Notes under the pieces: generated by a model
Told to the model about the DNA's origin: nothing
The model's input: only the letters and a program-made list of their open reading frames with translations
Databases searched by the model: none
Source: CAXXOK01 sp963678055
GTDB taxonomy: Bacteria; Bacillota; Clostridia; Christensenellales; Aristaeellaceae
Reading direction: 5' to 3'
Assembly (NCBI GenBank): GCA_963678055.1
Contig: OY782679.1
Coordinates: 496,001 to 560,000, forward strand
DNA: 64,000 nucleotides
Made by a program: the position numbers and the translations under genes
Shown here: in pieces, positions 16,790 through 24,567 of the stretch
Numbering within the stretch: the first letter of the stretch is position 1
How the letters are laid out: the number at the start of each line of letters is the position of its first letter

Positions 16790-17659
16790 ATGGAAAAGCA
16801 GCTCAAGGTAACCTACCACCATAACAGTGGTTTTTCGGTGCAGGTTGGCAGCGTTTTGCTGGTGTTTGATTACTGGGAAGGCGAGCGGCGGCAGCTATCG
16901 TCTGTGGGACAGCTGAACACTAAAATTTTGTCGGTGTTTGAGGAAGTCTATGTGTTCGTCAGCCATGTGCATGCCGATCATCTGGACCCTGTAATTTACG
17001 AATGGCGGGAAGAACTGCCAAACATCAATTATATTGTGTCCTCCGACCTGCCCATCGGCAAGCGTGGCAAGCGCATCGCGCCGCTGGAAACCCTGGAGCT
17101 GACGCGCGACATCAGCGTATCGGCGTTTTCCTCTACCGATCTTGGCGTCAGTTTTTTAGTAACAGCGTTCGGCATGAAGATATTCCATGCCGGGGATTTA
17201 AACCTGTGGCACTGGCGCCAGGAGAGCACTTTGCACGAGATTGAAGCGGCTGAAGAAGCCTTTTATAAGGCATGCGAGCCCATTCCAAGCGATGGCATTG
17301 ATCTGGCAATGTTCCCCGTGGACCCCCGCCAGGGCATGATGTACGATGCGGGCGCGAACCACTTTATCCTCTCCAAAAAGCCGCGCCTGTTCATCCCCAT
17401 GCATTGGCAGGAGCGGCCCGAAGTCGCCGTGGATTTTGCCCGGCGCGCCAGTACCCAGCACACCGAGGTCATCGCCATCACCCATCCGGGCGAGACCGCG
17501 ACCATTACCTATTCGGAAAATTATATCGATGTGCATATCGTGGAGCCGCCCAAGGATTTAAGCCATATGCAGCCGCAAAGCGTATATACGCCTAAGCATA
17601 CGCCGAAGGATCCGAATGATCCCTTTGTTGATAGTGATCTTCCAGTTGACTTGACGTAG
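16790..17659 (+). CDS. MBL-fold metallo-hydrolase
   Basis: A 289-aa metallo-beta-lactamase-fold protein. HVHADHLDP is the HxHxDH metal motif, FHAGDLNLWHW holds the bridging Asp, and FIPMHWQE the last metal-binding His. It resembles the L-ascorbate-lactonase-like/UPF0173 group of stand-alone hydrolases; the substrate is unknown. GGAGG lies 7 nt before the ATG. It is monocistronic, with its own promoter upstream and palindromic repeat R3 overlapping the stop codon. Confidence 0.85.
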   Translation: MEKQLKVTYHHNSGFSVQVGSVLLVFDYWEGERRQLSSVGQLNTKILSVFEEVYVFVSHVHADHLDPVIYEWREELPNINYIVSSDLPIGKRGKRIAPLETLELTRDISVSAFSSTDLGVSFLVTAFGMKIFHAGDLNLWHWRQESTLHEIEAAEEAFYKACEPIPSDGIDLAMFPVDPRQGMMYDAGANHFILSKKPRLFIPMHWQERPEVAVDFARRASTQHTEVIAITHPGETATITYSENYIDVHIVEPPKDLSHMQPQSVYTPKHTPKDPNDPFVDSDLPVDLT

Positions 17660-17781
17660 GCCCGCTCAAAATACCTCATCTGCGGTGTCAACCGCATCGG
17701 CAAGTCGCATCACGTACAACACGAGTACGCTCAGCTCCTTGCCGATTTGTTTCCTGGCATCTAAGGCATTTTGAACAGGCT
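17658..17781. repeat. palindromic intergenic repeat, copy R3
   Basis: Terminal inverted repeats (AGGCCCGCTCAAAATACC against the reverse complement of GGCATTTTGAACAGGCT) enclose a core with outer stem ATCGGCAAGTCGC/GCTCCTTGCCGAT, internal loop ATCA/CTCA and inner stem CGTAC/GTACG (17713-17717 with 17725-17729). Relative to R1 and R2 the inner stem has changed T-A to G-C on both sides, a compensatory change. It lies just after the MBL gene and before the restriction endonuclease locus. Confidence 0.8.
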
Positions 17782-17817
17782 ATCCAGCGGGAACGGTAAA
17801 AATGGAACGATAACAAT

Positions 17818-17842
17818 AACAGCCGCGCAATGCGCGGCTGTT
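17818..17842. terminator. near-perfect palindromic terminator after the Mrr locus
   Basis: AACAGCCGCGCA and TGCGCGGCTGTT pair over 12 bp around a single base. Flanking T-rich sequence is weak on both strands. It lies just after the stop codon of the leftward endonuclease gene. Confidence 0.6.
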
Positions 17843-17849
17843 TATAAGT

Positions 17850-18626
17850 TTATTTGCCATTTCTTAGGAGAGCTTGTTTTTTTGCTTCTTTGATATCAAT
17901 TCTAGCTTTATAGCCATGTTTCTCTAGGAGATGCAAAAGGTTCGACCCTGTCATCAATGTTAGTGGTTTGTCTTGAGCGAATTTATACCCATCTTTACCG
18001 AAATTTGATGTTGTTATTAGTATGCCTTTAATCGCGCCTTCATTCATGACAGTTCCATAGAGATCCCGAACAGCAGATACATCCACAATATTTGTATATC
18101 GTTTTGCTTGTATGATTATTTTCCCTCCACGTATTGGATCTGGGTCAAATGCAACAGCATCAACACCACCATCACGACTGGCTTGAGTAATTTTCACTTC
18201 ACCACCATTAGTACTGAACTCTCTTTCAAAAAGTTCTCGAACCAAGTTCTCGAAATCCTGCCAATCCATTGCAGCTAAGTTAATCTTATCATCAACTCCA
18301 TCAATAACAGAATATCCTTCAACAAATCTACTATCATCTTTTTTCAGTAGTGCTATTGGCGCTACTGGAGTGATGTCTGCAAAAGTAACTGCAGAGATTC
18401 CTTTTTTACTCTTAAACCATGCTTTCGGATCAACAGCATTTAAATTGAGACCGATGAAATCTTCTCTCGAAACATCAACAGTTAATATGTAAGGTTCAAT
18501 ATCTTGCCCTGTAGCTTTATCTATAGTTTGCACTTTTCCGTTTAATATAATCGCATCAACAATTTCAAGATTTGCGCTAATATAAAAAACATAGTTAATA
18601 GTCTGGAGCACAAGCTGGTATATCAC
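17850..18626 (-). CDS. restriction endonuclease, Mrr catalytic domain (C-terminal part of a frameshifted gene)
   Basis: This fragment contains the Mrr_cat nuclease fold: FENLVRELFEREF, then DGGVDAVAFDPDPIRGG and IIIQAKRY, which supply the D...QxK active site, and ILITTSNFG. Mrr-type nucleases cut foreign or modified DNA. The frame stays open upstream of the GTG at 18626 (the codons before it read KKKYDDV) and no ribosome-binding site is present, so it is most likely the continuation of the gene ending at 18644 after a one-base frameshift. From memory, intact relatives are single proteins of about 550 aa. The gene is AT-rich relative to its surroundings. Confidence 0.75.
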   Translation of the reverse strand: MIYQLVLQTINYVFYISANLEIVDAIILNGKVQTIDKATGQDIEPYILTVDVSREDFIGLNLNAVDPKAWFKSKKGISAVTFADITPVAPIALLKKDDSRFVEGYSVIDGVDDKINLAAMDWQDFENLVRELFEREFSTNGGEVKITQASRDGGVDAVAFDPDPIRGGKIIIQAKRYTNIVDVSAVRDLYGTVMNEGAIKGILITTSNFGKDGYKFAQDKPLTLMTGSNLLHLLEKHGYKARIDIKEAKKQALLRNGK

Positions 18627-18643
18627 ATCATCATACTTCTTTT

Positions 18644-19504
18644 TTAAGTACGTTTCTGATTGATGAATTTCTTGAAATTCATTCTTGATTTGATGTAATT
18701 AAGCTTTTTCAGCGTTGGAATATCATCTTTTTTTGGTAATGCAATATCAATCACGAGCATTTTATTCTCCGCAGTGTACTCAACATCTACTTTCTTTTCA
18801 TAATCAATTGGATTTGCCAAATCTTCAAGTGCTACTTTAAAATACCATTCTACAGCTGCTGGTTCTCCATCTGAGAAACTTGCATAGAGTGTATCAATTT
18901 CTTGGTTAACTTGAGTTTGTTTGTGTTTAAAGTTTGCTTTATTTTGATTCCAATGGGCCAATGCTTCCTGATATTGAATTGACCTAAGTTCATTGGCTTC
19001 TTCTATCAGCTTTTTTTGTGCTTGCCACACATCCAAATCTGCCTGAAATGCCGCAGTATCTGACTCTTTGAGTTCAATCCTTTTCTTTTTAATAATCCGA
19101 GCAGGGAAAGAAGGCTTTGTGTTATATTTTAGCTGGGTTCTATTTGGTTTAGGCGGTATTTGTTGAAAAAATGGTTTTTGCGGTTCTGGTACAGAATATT
19201 CCGAAAAATCTTTTAGTTTTTCGATATTAAATGGATATGGACGAAGAGAATTTAGCAATATGGTTCCCAGATCTTGCTGTACAGCCTCTGCTTGTGATGT
19301 CATTTCAATAGCATAGGCAATCGAATCTTCAATACTTCTTATACGGTTTCTTCTTTCAACGATTTTTGCCCATTGCGTATTCCATTGTGCCATCACATTG
19401 TTGCATTTTTGATCGAGTTCGTATTGTGTTTCTGCTTTAATAATACGATACTTATTTAGCTGATCATGTTTTATTTCGGCTTTGTACAGAAATTTTGATG
19501 CCAT
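18644..19504 (-). CDS. N-terminal part of the Mrr-type restriction endonuclease (frameshifted)
   Basis: A 286-aa coiled-coil-rich protein beginning MASKFLYKAEIKHDQLNKYR, followed by long helical segments (WNTQWAKIVERRNRIRSIED) with no nuclease motif. I recall this N-terminal region fused directly to an Mrr catalytic domain in full-length restriction endonucleases. The frame ends at TAA 18644-18646 inside an A-rich run, while the nuclease frame, offset by +1, is already open there. A single-base indel is the simplest explanation; a genuine two-gene split is less likely. Confidence 0.7.
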   Translation of the reverse strand: MASKFLYKAEIKHDQLNKYRIIKAETQYELDQKCNNVMAQWNTQWAKIVERRNRIRSIEDSIAYAIEMTSQAEAVQQDLGTILLNSLRPYPFNIEKLKDFSEYSVPEPQKPFFQQIPPKPNRTQLKYNTKPSFPARIIKKKRIELKESDTAAFQADLDVWQAQKKLIEEANELRSIQYQEALAHWNQNKANFKHKQTQVNQEIDTLYASFSDGEPAAVEWYFKVALEDLANPIDYEKKVDVEYTAENKMLVIDIALPKKDDIPTLKKLNYIKSRMNFKKFINQKRT

Positions 19505-19623
19505 TGTATGCCTCCCAAGGATTTTGTTGTTGTTGAGATTATCGTTTAGAATAAATGTTTGTTTGATGAGAATTCAATATGGAAGGTAATATTTCCTTTA
19601 CTTACTGTTCTTATAGAGAGATA

Positions 19624-19914
19624 TTATTGTAGCCGGGGAAATATTTCTTCAAAACGTCTATGCCCCTTGTACGGATGCAGCTCATGCACGTCAAAGGCGA
19701 TGACACCAGACTGCACAAGGGGTAGGGTAACAAGCAGCTGATCGGTCTCTTCCAAGGTTTCGCGCTCCAGGATGATGACCGCGCAGCGTTCCTCGGCAAG
19801 GCAAGCTTCGTGCAGGTATAAGGGATATACATGCCGGGCCTCGGTTTCTTACAGCGCGGCAGCGCTGTCGCCAATGACGGATGTCAGCTCTTTTCCAATG
19901 GCGATGATCTTCAT
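19624..19914 (-). pseudogene. small conserved-looking gene interrupted by an in-frame TAA
   Basis: After an excellent AGGAGG site and ATG at 19914 the frame reads MKIIAIGKELTSVIGDSAAAL, then TAA (19849-19851), then continues in the same frame with ETEARHVYPLYLHEACLAEE and on to a second TAA at 19624. Both parts have the high-GC codon use of the neighbours, so a 96-codon gene carries one nonsense codon. Its start lies 14 nt after the metallophosphoesterase stop. The N-terminus and ERCAVIILERETLEE segment faintly recall V-type ATPase subunit F, but I would not assign it. Confidence 0.6.
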
Positions 19915-19928
19915 TTTGGCCTCCTGTT

Positions 19929-20630
19929 TCAGCGACTATACACCCCGGTCAGTACCTCGTTGATGAAGGTATCAATGCGGGGAACGTCGGGGGCGGCCTT
20001 GGCATCGCGTACGGCTTGATCGCGGTCATACTGTAGTTGTATTAGCTGAATATCAAAGGGTGCGGACGGATCCTCGGCATCGCCCTCCAGCATGGCGTAG
20101 CAACACGCGGGCACGCCCAGGGCGTTGCCCACGCTGCCGCAGTTAAACAGCGTATGGGTATGTACCGAGCGCAGCGCCTGGCGGTGGGCATCGGCATAGC
20201 CGGCGACCTCGCACAGCTGACCGTCGGCATTGGTAAACAGGGGAAGCAGGTCGTCGCGCTTGTCATGGGCGTGTATGAGCTCTTTCATAATCGGGCGGCC
20301 ATGGAACAGCCGGATGTGGCGGCCCGACAGGGTGATCGTGGTCTCCAGTGGCAGGTTGCGCAGCGTATGCATACGCTCCTCGCCCAGCTGCTTCCAGTAA
20401 AAGCTGTCGGGTTCAAAGGACTTGAACCCGATAAATATATCCCAGTTGCCGCCCAGTACCAGATCGCAGTTCGCCATCGCCCAGTCGAAAGTAAAATCGC
20501 TGGACGGGCCTTTGCCTACGATATCGCCCAGGCAGTATATGGCATCGGGCTTGCGGCGTGCAAGGTCGTGCTCCAGTGCTTGGGTGGCCGGGCGGTTGCC
20601 ATGTAGGTCGGCGATGATAGCCAGTCGCAT
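19929..20630 (-). CDS. metallophosphoesterase (calcineurin-like, YfcE-type)
   Basis: A 233-aa phosphoesterase with MRLAIIADLHGNRPA (D-x-H), YCLGDIVGKGP (GD-x2-G), LGGNWD (GN-x-D type) and SVHTHTLFNCGSVGN (GxxH region). The fold hydrolyses phosphodiesters or protein phosphates; the substrate is unknown. ATG 20630 is preceded by GGAGA inside the end of the HAD gene; the stop and start are 4 nt apart, so the two phosphatase genes are translationally linked. Confidence 0.85.
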   Translation of the reverse strand: MRLAIIADLHGNRPATQALEHDLARRKPDAIYCLGDIVGKGPSSDFTFDWAMANCDLVLGGNWDIFIGFKSFEPDSFYWKQLGEERMHTLRNLPLETTITLSGRHIRLFHGRPIMKELIHAHDKRDDLLPLFTNADGQLCEVAGYADAHRQALRSVHTHTLFNCGSVGNALGVPACCYAMLEGDAEDPSAPFDIQLIQLQYDRDQAVRDAKAAPDVPRIDTFINEVLTGVYSR

Positions 20631-20634
20631 ACGG

Positions 20635-21312
20635 TCAGTTCGTCTCCTTCCAATGCACCACGGTGATGCCTTCCGATTGCTTTGCAATGCTGCGCAGCTT
20701 GCGGCTGGGGTCTACGGCATATGCACGGCGGCACAGGCGCATCATCGGCAAATCGTGTGTGCTGTTGCCATAGGCCAGCGAAGTATCCGCGTTCAGCTGC
20801 CCGCCGGTCTTATCCAGATAGTCTTGAATACGCAGAGGTTTTTCCTCGCCGCGGCAGTTGATGCCGATAATGCGTCCGGTAAACCGGCCCTGTTCATCGG
20901 TTTCAAAGCGTGTGCCCAGCACCGCAGTCAGGCCCAGCATATCCACAAGCGGTTCCAAATAAAAGGCCGGCGATGCAGAGATCACCAATACCTGGTCGCT
21001 TGCGGCCTGATGCCTGCGTAGCGCAGCCATCCCCTGTGGGTAGAGCCTGGGGATCAGCTCAGTTTGACAAAAGTCTTCGGCCATGTGCACATACTGCTCG
21101 CGGCTGTGGCCCTTTAAAAACCGCAGGGCCATTTCCTTGGCCCGCTTGGGCGAAATCAGCCCGAAGGTGAACAATCCGCCCGCGACCACGAAGCGGACCC
21201 AGTCCCACAGCGAACAGAGCTTGTGCTTCCACACGTAGCGCATGAACGCGATGATGGAATCCCCGCGAATTAGCGTTCCGTCAAAATCAAATAATGCATA
21301 GGTTTGAAGCAT
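20635..21312 (-). CDS. HAD-IB family phosphatase (SerB-like)
   Basis: A 225-aa haloacid dehalogenase-like hydrolase: FDFDGTLIRGDS is motif I with the nucleophilic Asp, VISASPAFYLEPL motif II, and AYGNSTHDLPMMRLC motif III/IV. The IB subclass includes phosphoserine phosphatase and lipid or sugar phosphatases; the LxxxLG segment (MLGLTAVLGTRFE) is typical. The substrate is unassigned. It is first in an operon with the metallophosphoesterase. Confidence 0.85.
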   Translation of the reverse strand: MLQTYALFDFDGTLIRGDSIIAFMRYVWKHKLCSLWDWVRFVVAGGLFTFGLISPKRAKEMALRFLKGHSREQYVHMAEDFCQTELIPRLYPQGMAALRRHQAASDQVLVISASPAFYLEPLVDMLGLTAVLGTRFETDEQGRFTGRIIGINCRGEEKPLRIQDYLDKTGGQLNADTSLAYGNSTHDLPMMRLCRRAYAVDPSRKLRSIAKQSEGITVVHWKETN

Positions 21313-21341
21313 ACAAGCCGCCCTTTCCGTTGTGTAGAACC

Positions 21342-21370
21342 AGTATACTCAACTCCTGCCCATACCGCAA
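21342..21370 (-). promoter_or_regulatory. promoter of the HAD-metallophosphoesterase operon
   Basis: On the minus strand, TTGCGG (complement of 21365-21370), 17 nt and TATACT (complement of 21342-21347), about 30 nt upstream of the HAD start codon. Confidence 0.6.
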
Positions 21371-21412
21371 GCGAAACGGGTGCTTAGCAACGCCCGAAGC
21401 CCTTGTGTTTCA

Positions 21413-21441
21413 TTGACACACCATGGGGGGTATGCTATTCT
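21413..21441 (+). promoter_or_regulatory. promoter of the zinc-ribbon/TPM cluster
   Basis: TTGACA (21413-21418), 17 nt, TATTCT (21436-21441), followed by a leader of about 105 nt before the ATG at 21557. It is divergent from the HAD operon promoter. Confidence 0.65.
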
Positions 21442-21556
21442 TCTATCAGGTAAACGCTGAAAAAACTCCGCGCGTAACTGGGCCAGAGACCCCGGCAAAC
21501 TGCGGACAAATTCTCATCGTTTCCCGTCAAAAGGCTAATTAAAGAAGGTGTACGAT

Positions 21557-22648
21557 ATGGCCGGTGTAACCTATCATTGCCTGAACTGCGGGTCTTATTT
21601 GCGGTTCCGGCCTGAACTGCAGCTGTGGAAGTGCGATTCCTGCGACAGCGAATATGATGAACAAACCTTGCTCCGGATGGCCGATAAACATGATCACGAC
21701 CATGATCACGACCATGCACATGACCACGCGCACGAAGCTGCGCAGGAGCAGACCGAGGAAACAGCCGACCAACCCGGTGCGCAGCTGGTCTACCATTGCC
21801 CAAGCTGCGGAAGCGCCGTGATTACCGATGAAACCACCGTGGCCACGCACTGCTATTACTGCCATAACCCGATTGTGCTGGAAGGCAAGATGACCGCGGA
21901 TCTGCGGCCGGAAAAAGCACTTCCGTTTACCATTTCCAGGGAGATGGCGGTCGAGCGGTTCATGCAGTGGGTTGGTCGAAAACGCTTTGTACCCAAGGGC
22001 TTTTTTGCTAGAGAGCAGGTCAAAAACATTCAGGGTGTGTATTATCCCCATTTCGTCACCGACTGCGATGTGGATGGCGCGTATGAAGGGGAAGGCTCGA
22101 ATACGTCCATTACCCAAACGGCGGCCTTTACGGTCACCACGACCCGGCATTTTCACTTTAAACGCCTCGCGGACATTCACTTCAAGCGCTTGATGCGTCC
22201 CGCCCTGAAAGCCGCGGACCGAAAACTGTCCGATGGAATTCATCCCTTCCCGCTGGAGCAAATGAAGCCGTTTTCCGGCGCGTATCTGGCCGGATTTCTG
22301 GCGGAACGCCGCGATATTGACAAGGGCGAAGCCACTGCCGATGTACAGGGCGAGATTGACGATTACATCCGCCCGCTACTGGCACCAACGCTTTCCTATA
22401 CCGCGCATTCAGGGACTGCTGATGCTACGATCAAGAACATCAACAGCCAATATGTACTGCTGCCGACCTGGGTCATCAGCTATCACCGCGAGGGAGATAG
22501 CGTGCCCTATTACTTTGCCATGAACGGCTGCACAGGAACCGTGTGCGGCAAGCTGCCCATCTCCCGGGGGAAACTCTGGCTGACCGGGGGACTTGTCTCC
22601 GCGCTGGCGCTGGGAGCGTATAGCCTGCTGGCGTACTTTGTGTTCTAA
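21557..22648 (+). CDS. double zinc-ribbon protein with His-rich linker and C-terminal membrane helix
   Basis: A 363-aa protein. Two zinc ribbons, CLNCG...CDSCD (residues about 8-32) and CPSCGS...CYYCHNP (about 78-100), flank a linker of about 15 residues that alternates His with Asp or Ala (KHDHDHDHDHAHDHAHE), likely metal-binding. A conserved central domain follows, then a C-terminal transmembrane helix (LVSALALGAYSLLAYFVF). This layout resembles TFIIB-type zinc-ribbon membrane proteins encoded beside TPM proteins. The function is unknown. GTG 21548 is possible, but AAAGAAGG fits ATG 21557. Confidence 0.7.
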   Translation: MAGVTYHCLNCGSYLRFRPELQLWKCDSCDSEYDEQTLLRMADKHDHDHDHDHAHDHAHEAAQEQTEETADQPGAQLVYHCPSCGSAVITDETTVATHCYYCHNPIVLEGKMTADLRPEKALPFTISREMAVERFMQWVGRKRFVPKGFFAREQVKNIQGVYYPHFVTDCDVDGAYEGEGSNTSITQTAAFTVTTTRHFHFKRLADIHFKRLMRPALKAADRKLSDGIHPFPLEQMKPFSGAYLAGFLAERRDIDKGEATADVQGEIDDYIRPLLAPTLSYTAHSGTADATIKNINSQYVLLPTWVISYHREGDSVPYYFAMNGCTGTVCGKLPISRGKLWLTGGLVSALALGAYSLLAYFVF

Positions 22649-22663
22649 CAAAGGAGAGTATAC

Positions 22664-23539
22664 ATGAAATACAGGATATTAACCTTGCTTATGGTGGCGG
22701 TGTTACTGCTGCCGTCTGCTGTGCTTGGGCAAGAAGCCCCAACCCGCGTGTTTGACTATGCCGGGCTGTTCAGCGCCACAGAAGCCAGCGAGCTTGAGGA
22801 CGCGATTGCCGGGTTTCAAGATGCGACCGGGTATGATTTTGCCATCCTGGTTTCGGATATCGACCACGGGTATGAGGACTACCAGCAGCTATGTGACGAT
22901 TTCTACGTACAGCACAATTTGGGGCTGGGGATGACGGGTTCGGCTATCCTCTGCGTATTGGATTTGTATGAACAAGGGTATTTTTATATGCAGGTTTATG
23001 GGGACTTCCAATACCTGATGAACGAGCAGGATGTGCAGTATCTGGCCAGCAAGGCGACCGGAGACTATGCCGGCAATTTCCCGGCCGCACTGCAGTGGAT
23101 ACTCAGCTTCACCCAGCAGGCGGTGACCCAAATGGGCACAGATAACCCCATCCGCGTATACGATTATGGAAAGCTGCTTACAGATGAAGAAAAGCAAACG
23201 CTGGAAACAGCGATAGCGGACTTCCGCGCGCTGTCGGGCCGGGACTTCCTTTACCTGTCTACCTATGAAGCGATAGACGGGAACGAGGATGGCTATTATA
23301 TGCAGGAGTTCTATACCCGGCATGGATTTGGCGAGGGCGAGCAACGCAGCGGTGTGATGCTCTATCTGGATTTGGACAACGGAAGTTTCTATGTGCAGAA
23401 TTTCGGCGATATGGATACCTTCGTGCCCCAGGACGACATCGACCGGATTGTGCAAAAAGCCAGCGATCCGATGGCGGAGCGCGATTTTCTAACGGCAGTC
23501 TTGGGTGTTGTGGACGATTATGCGGCGGTTTTCCGCTAA
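22664..23539 (+). CDS. secreted protein with two tandem TPM domains
   Basis: A signal peptide (MKYRILTLLMVAVLLLPSAVLG) is followed by two related TPM (YgcG/Psb32 type) domains: RVFDYAGLFSATEASELEDA (about residue 30) and RVYDYGKLLTDEEKQTLETA (about residue 166). The second half repeats the first, an internal duplication. Unlike the next gene it has no C-terminal membrane helix, so it is probably exported. TPM domains bind metals and some hydrolyse phosphate esters. It starts 15 nt after the zinc-ribbon gene. Confidence 0.75.
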   Translation: MKYRILTLLMVAVLLLPSAVLGQEAPTRVFDYAGLFSATEASELEDAIAGFQDATGYDFAILVSDIDHGYEDYQQLCDDFYVQHNLGLGMTGSAILCVLDLYEQGYFYMQVYGDFQYLMNEQDVQYLASKATGDYAGNFPAALQWILSFTQQAVTQMGTDNPIRVYDYGKLLTDEEKQTLETAIADFRALSGRDFLYLSTYEAIDGNEDGYYMQEFYTRHGFGEGEQRSGVMLYLDLDNGSFYVQNFGDMDTFVPQDDIDRIVQKASDPMAERDFLTAVLGVVDDYAAVFR

Positions 23540-23563
23540 GCCGCGCTGTTAAAGGATGGTAGC

Positions 23564-24508
23564 ATGAAAAACCTGACGCGATGCTTGCTCTTAATACTGG
23601 TACTTTTGCTGCCAGCAGCGGCCTTGGCTGCGCCGCATGTGTTTGACAATGCGGATGTGTTTACAGACGCTCAGGAGCAGGAGATTTCCGACGCTGTCAT
23701 AGCGTTTATCCAGGATACGGGGCTGGACTACGCAGTTGTTACGGTGCGCCGCAGTTTGGGCGGGCAAAGCGACCATGAAATGGCACGGGACTATTATCGT
23801 TCGCTGGGTCTTGGCACAGGGGATGATGCTTCCGGCGCGCTATATATGCTCAATATGTTCGAAGACAACCGCTTTGAATATTTGTATACCGATGGCAAGA
23901 TGATCGATTATATGACGGACGCCCGCATCGAGCTGGCGCTGGACCAGTCCAACCCCCTGCTTAGAGAAGGACTGTATCAGGACGGCGTACTGGCAATGCT
24001 GGCGGCAGTGGATAGCTTTGTGCAGCAAGGTGTGCCGTCCAACCAGTTTCGTTACAATGTCGATACGGGAGAGATCCTCGCCGTGAACGAAAGTGCGGAT
24101 GCACCGGCCTGGATGAACACCGTGCAGCGCAGCCTGATTGATAACAATCCGGAGGGCGAGTACCGCTACGACCCGGAAACGGATACAGTACACTATGTAC
24201 GCTTTTATGTGCTGACCCCGACAGAACTGCTGATCGGCATCGGTATAGCATTGCTGATTGGCCTTGGGTTTATTTTCACCGTATCCTCGCGCTATAAGCT
24301 GAAGGGCTCAACCTACCATTACGACTACCATGTAAACACCGATATGACCATGACCGAGTCCACCGACCAGTACCTGCGCACCACAGTGACCCGAACCCGG
24401 CGTGCTAAAAATGTAGGCAGCGGCGGCCATGGCGGAGGGTTCAGCGGTGGCGGCGGCGGAAGCGGCGTGCACTCCGGTGGCGGCGGCGGTGGCGGTCGGG
24501 GATTCTAA
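23564..24508 (+). CDS. TPM-domain membrane protein with Gly-rich tail
   Basis: A 314-aa protein: signal peptide (MKNLTRCLLLILVLLLPAAALA), TPM domain (HVFDNADVFTDAQEQEISDA and later blocks, residues 25-155), a transmembrane helix near residues 222-245 (ELLIGIGIALLIGLGFIFTV), and a glycine/serine tail ending GGGGRGF. The Gly-rich tail after the membrane helix is typical of YgcG-family proteins. It is third in the zinc-ribbon/TPM operon. Confidence 0.8.
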   Translation: MKNLTRCLLLILVLLLPAAALAAPHVFDNADVFTDAQEQEISDAVIAFIQDTGLDYAVVTVRRSLGGQSDHEMARDYYRSLGLGTGDDASGALYMLNMFEDNRFEYLYTDGKMIDYMTDARIELALDQSNPLLREGLYQDGVLAMLAAVDSFVQQGVPSNQFRYNVDTGEILAVNESADAPAWMNTVQRSLIDNNPEGEYRYDPETDTVHYVRFYVLTPTELLIGIGIALLIGLGFIFTVSSRYKLKGSTYHYDYHVNTDMTMTESTDQYLRTTVTRTRRAKNVGSGGHGGGFSGGGGGSGVHSGGGGGGGRGF

Positions 24509-24567
24509 TCAGCAACACAAATGGTGCAAGCATTGTTTGCGATAGGAACGGATAAGGAGTTAGCAGT

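Noticed and set aside
18630..18650. Programmed -1 frameshift at AAAAAAG in the Mrr locus
   Set aside because: The stop codon comes before the ribosome would reach the slippery run, and the needed shift is +1, not -1.
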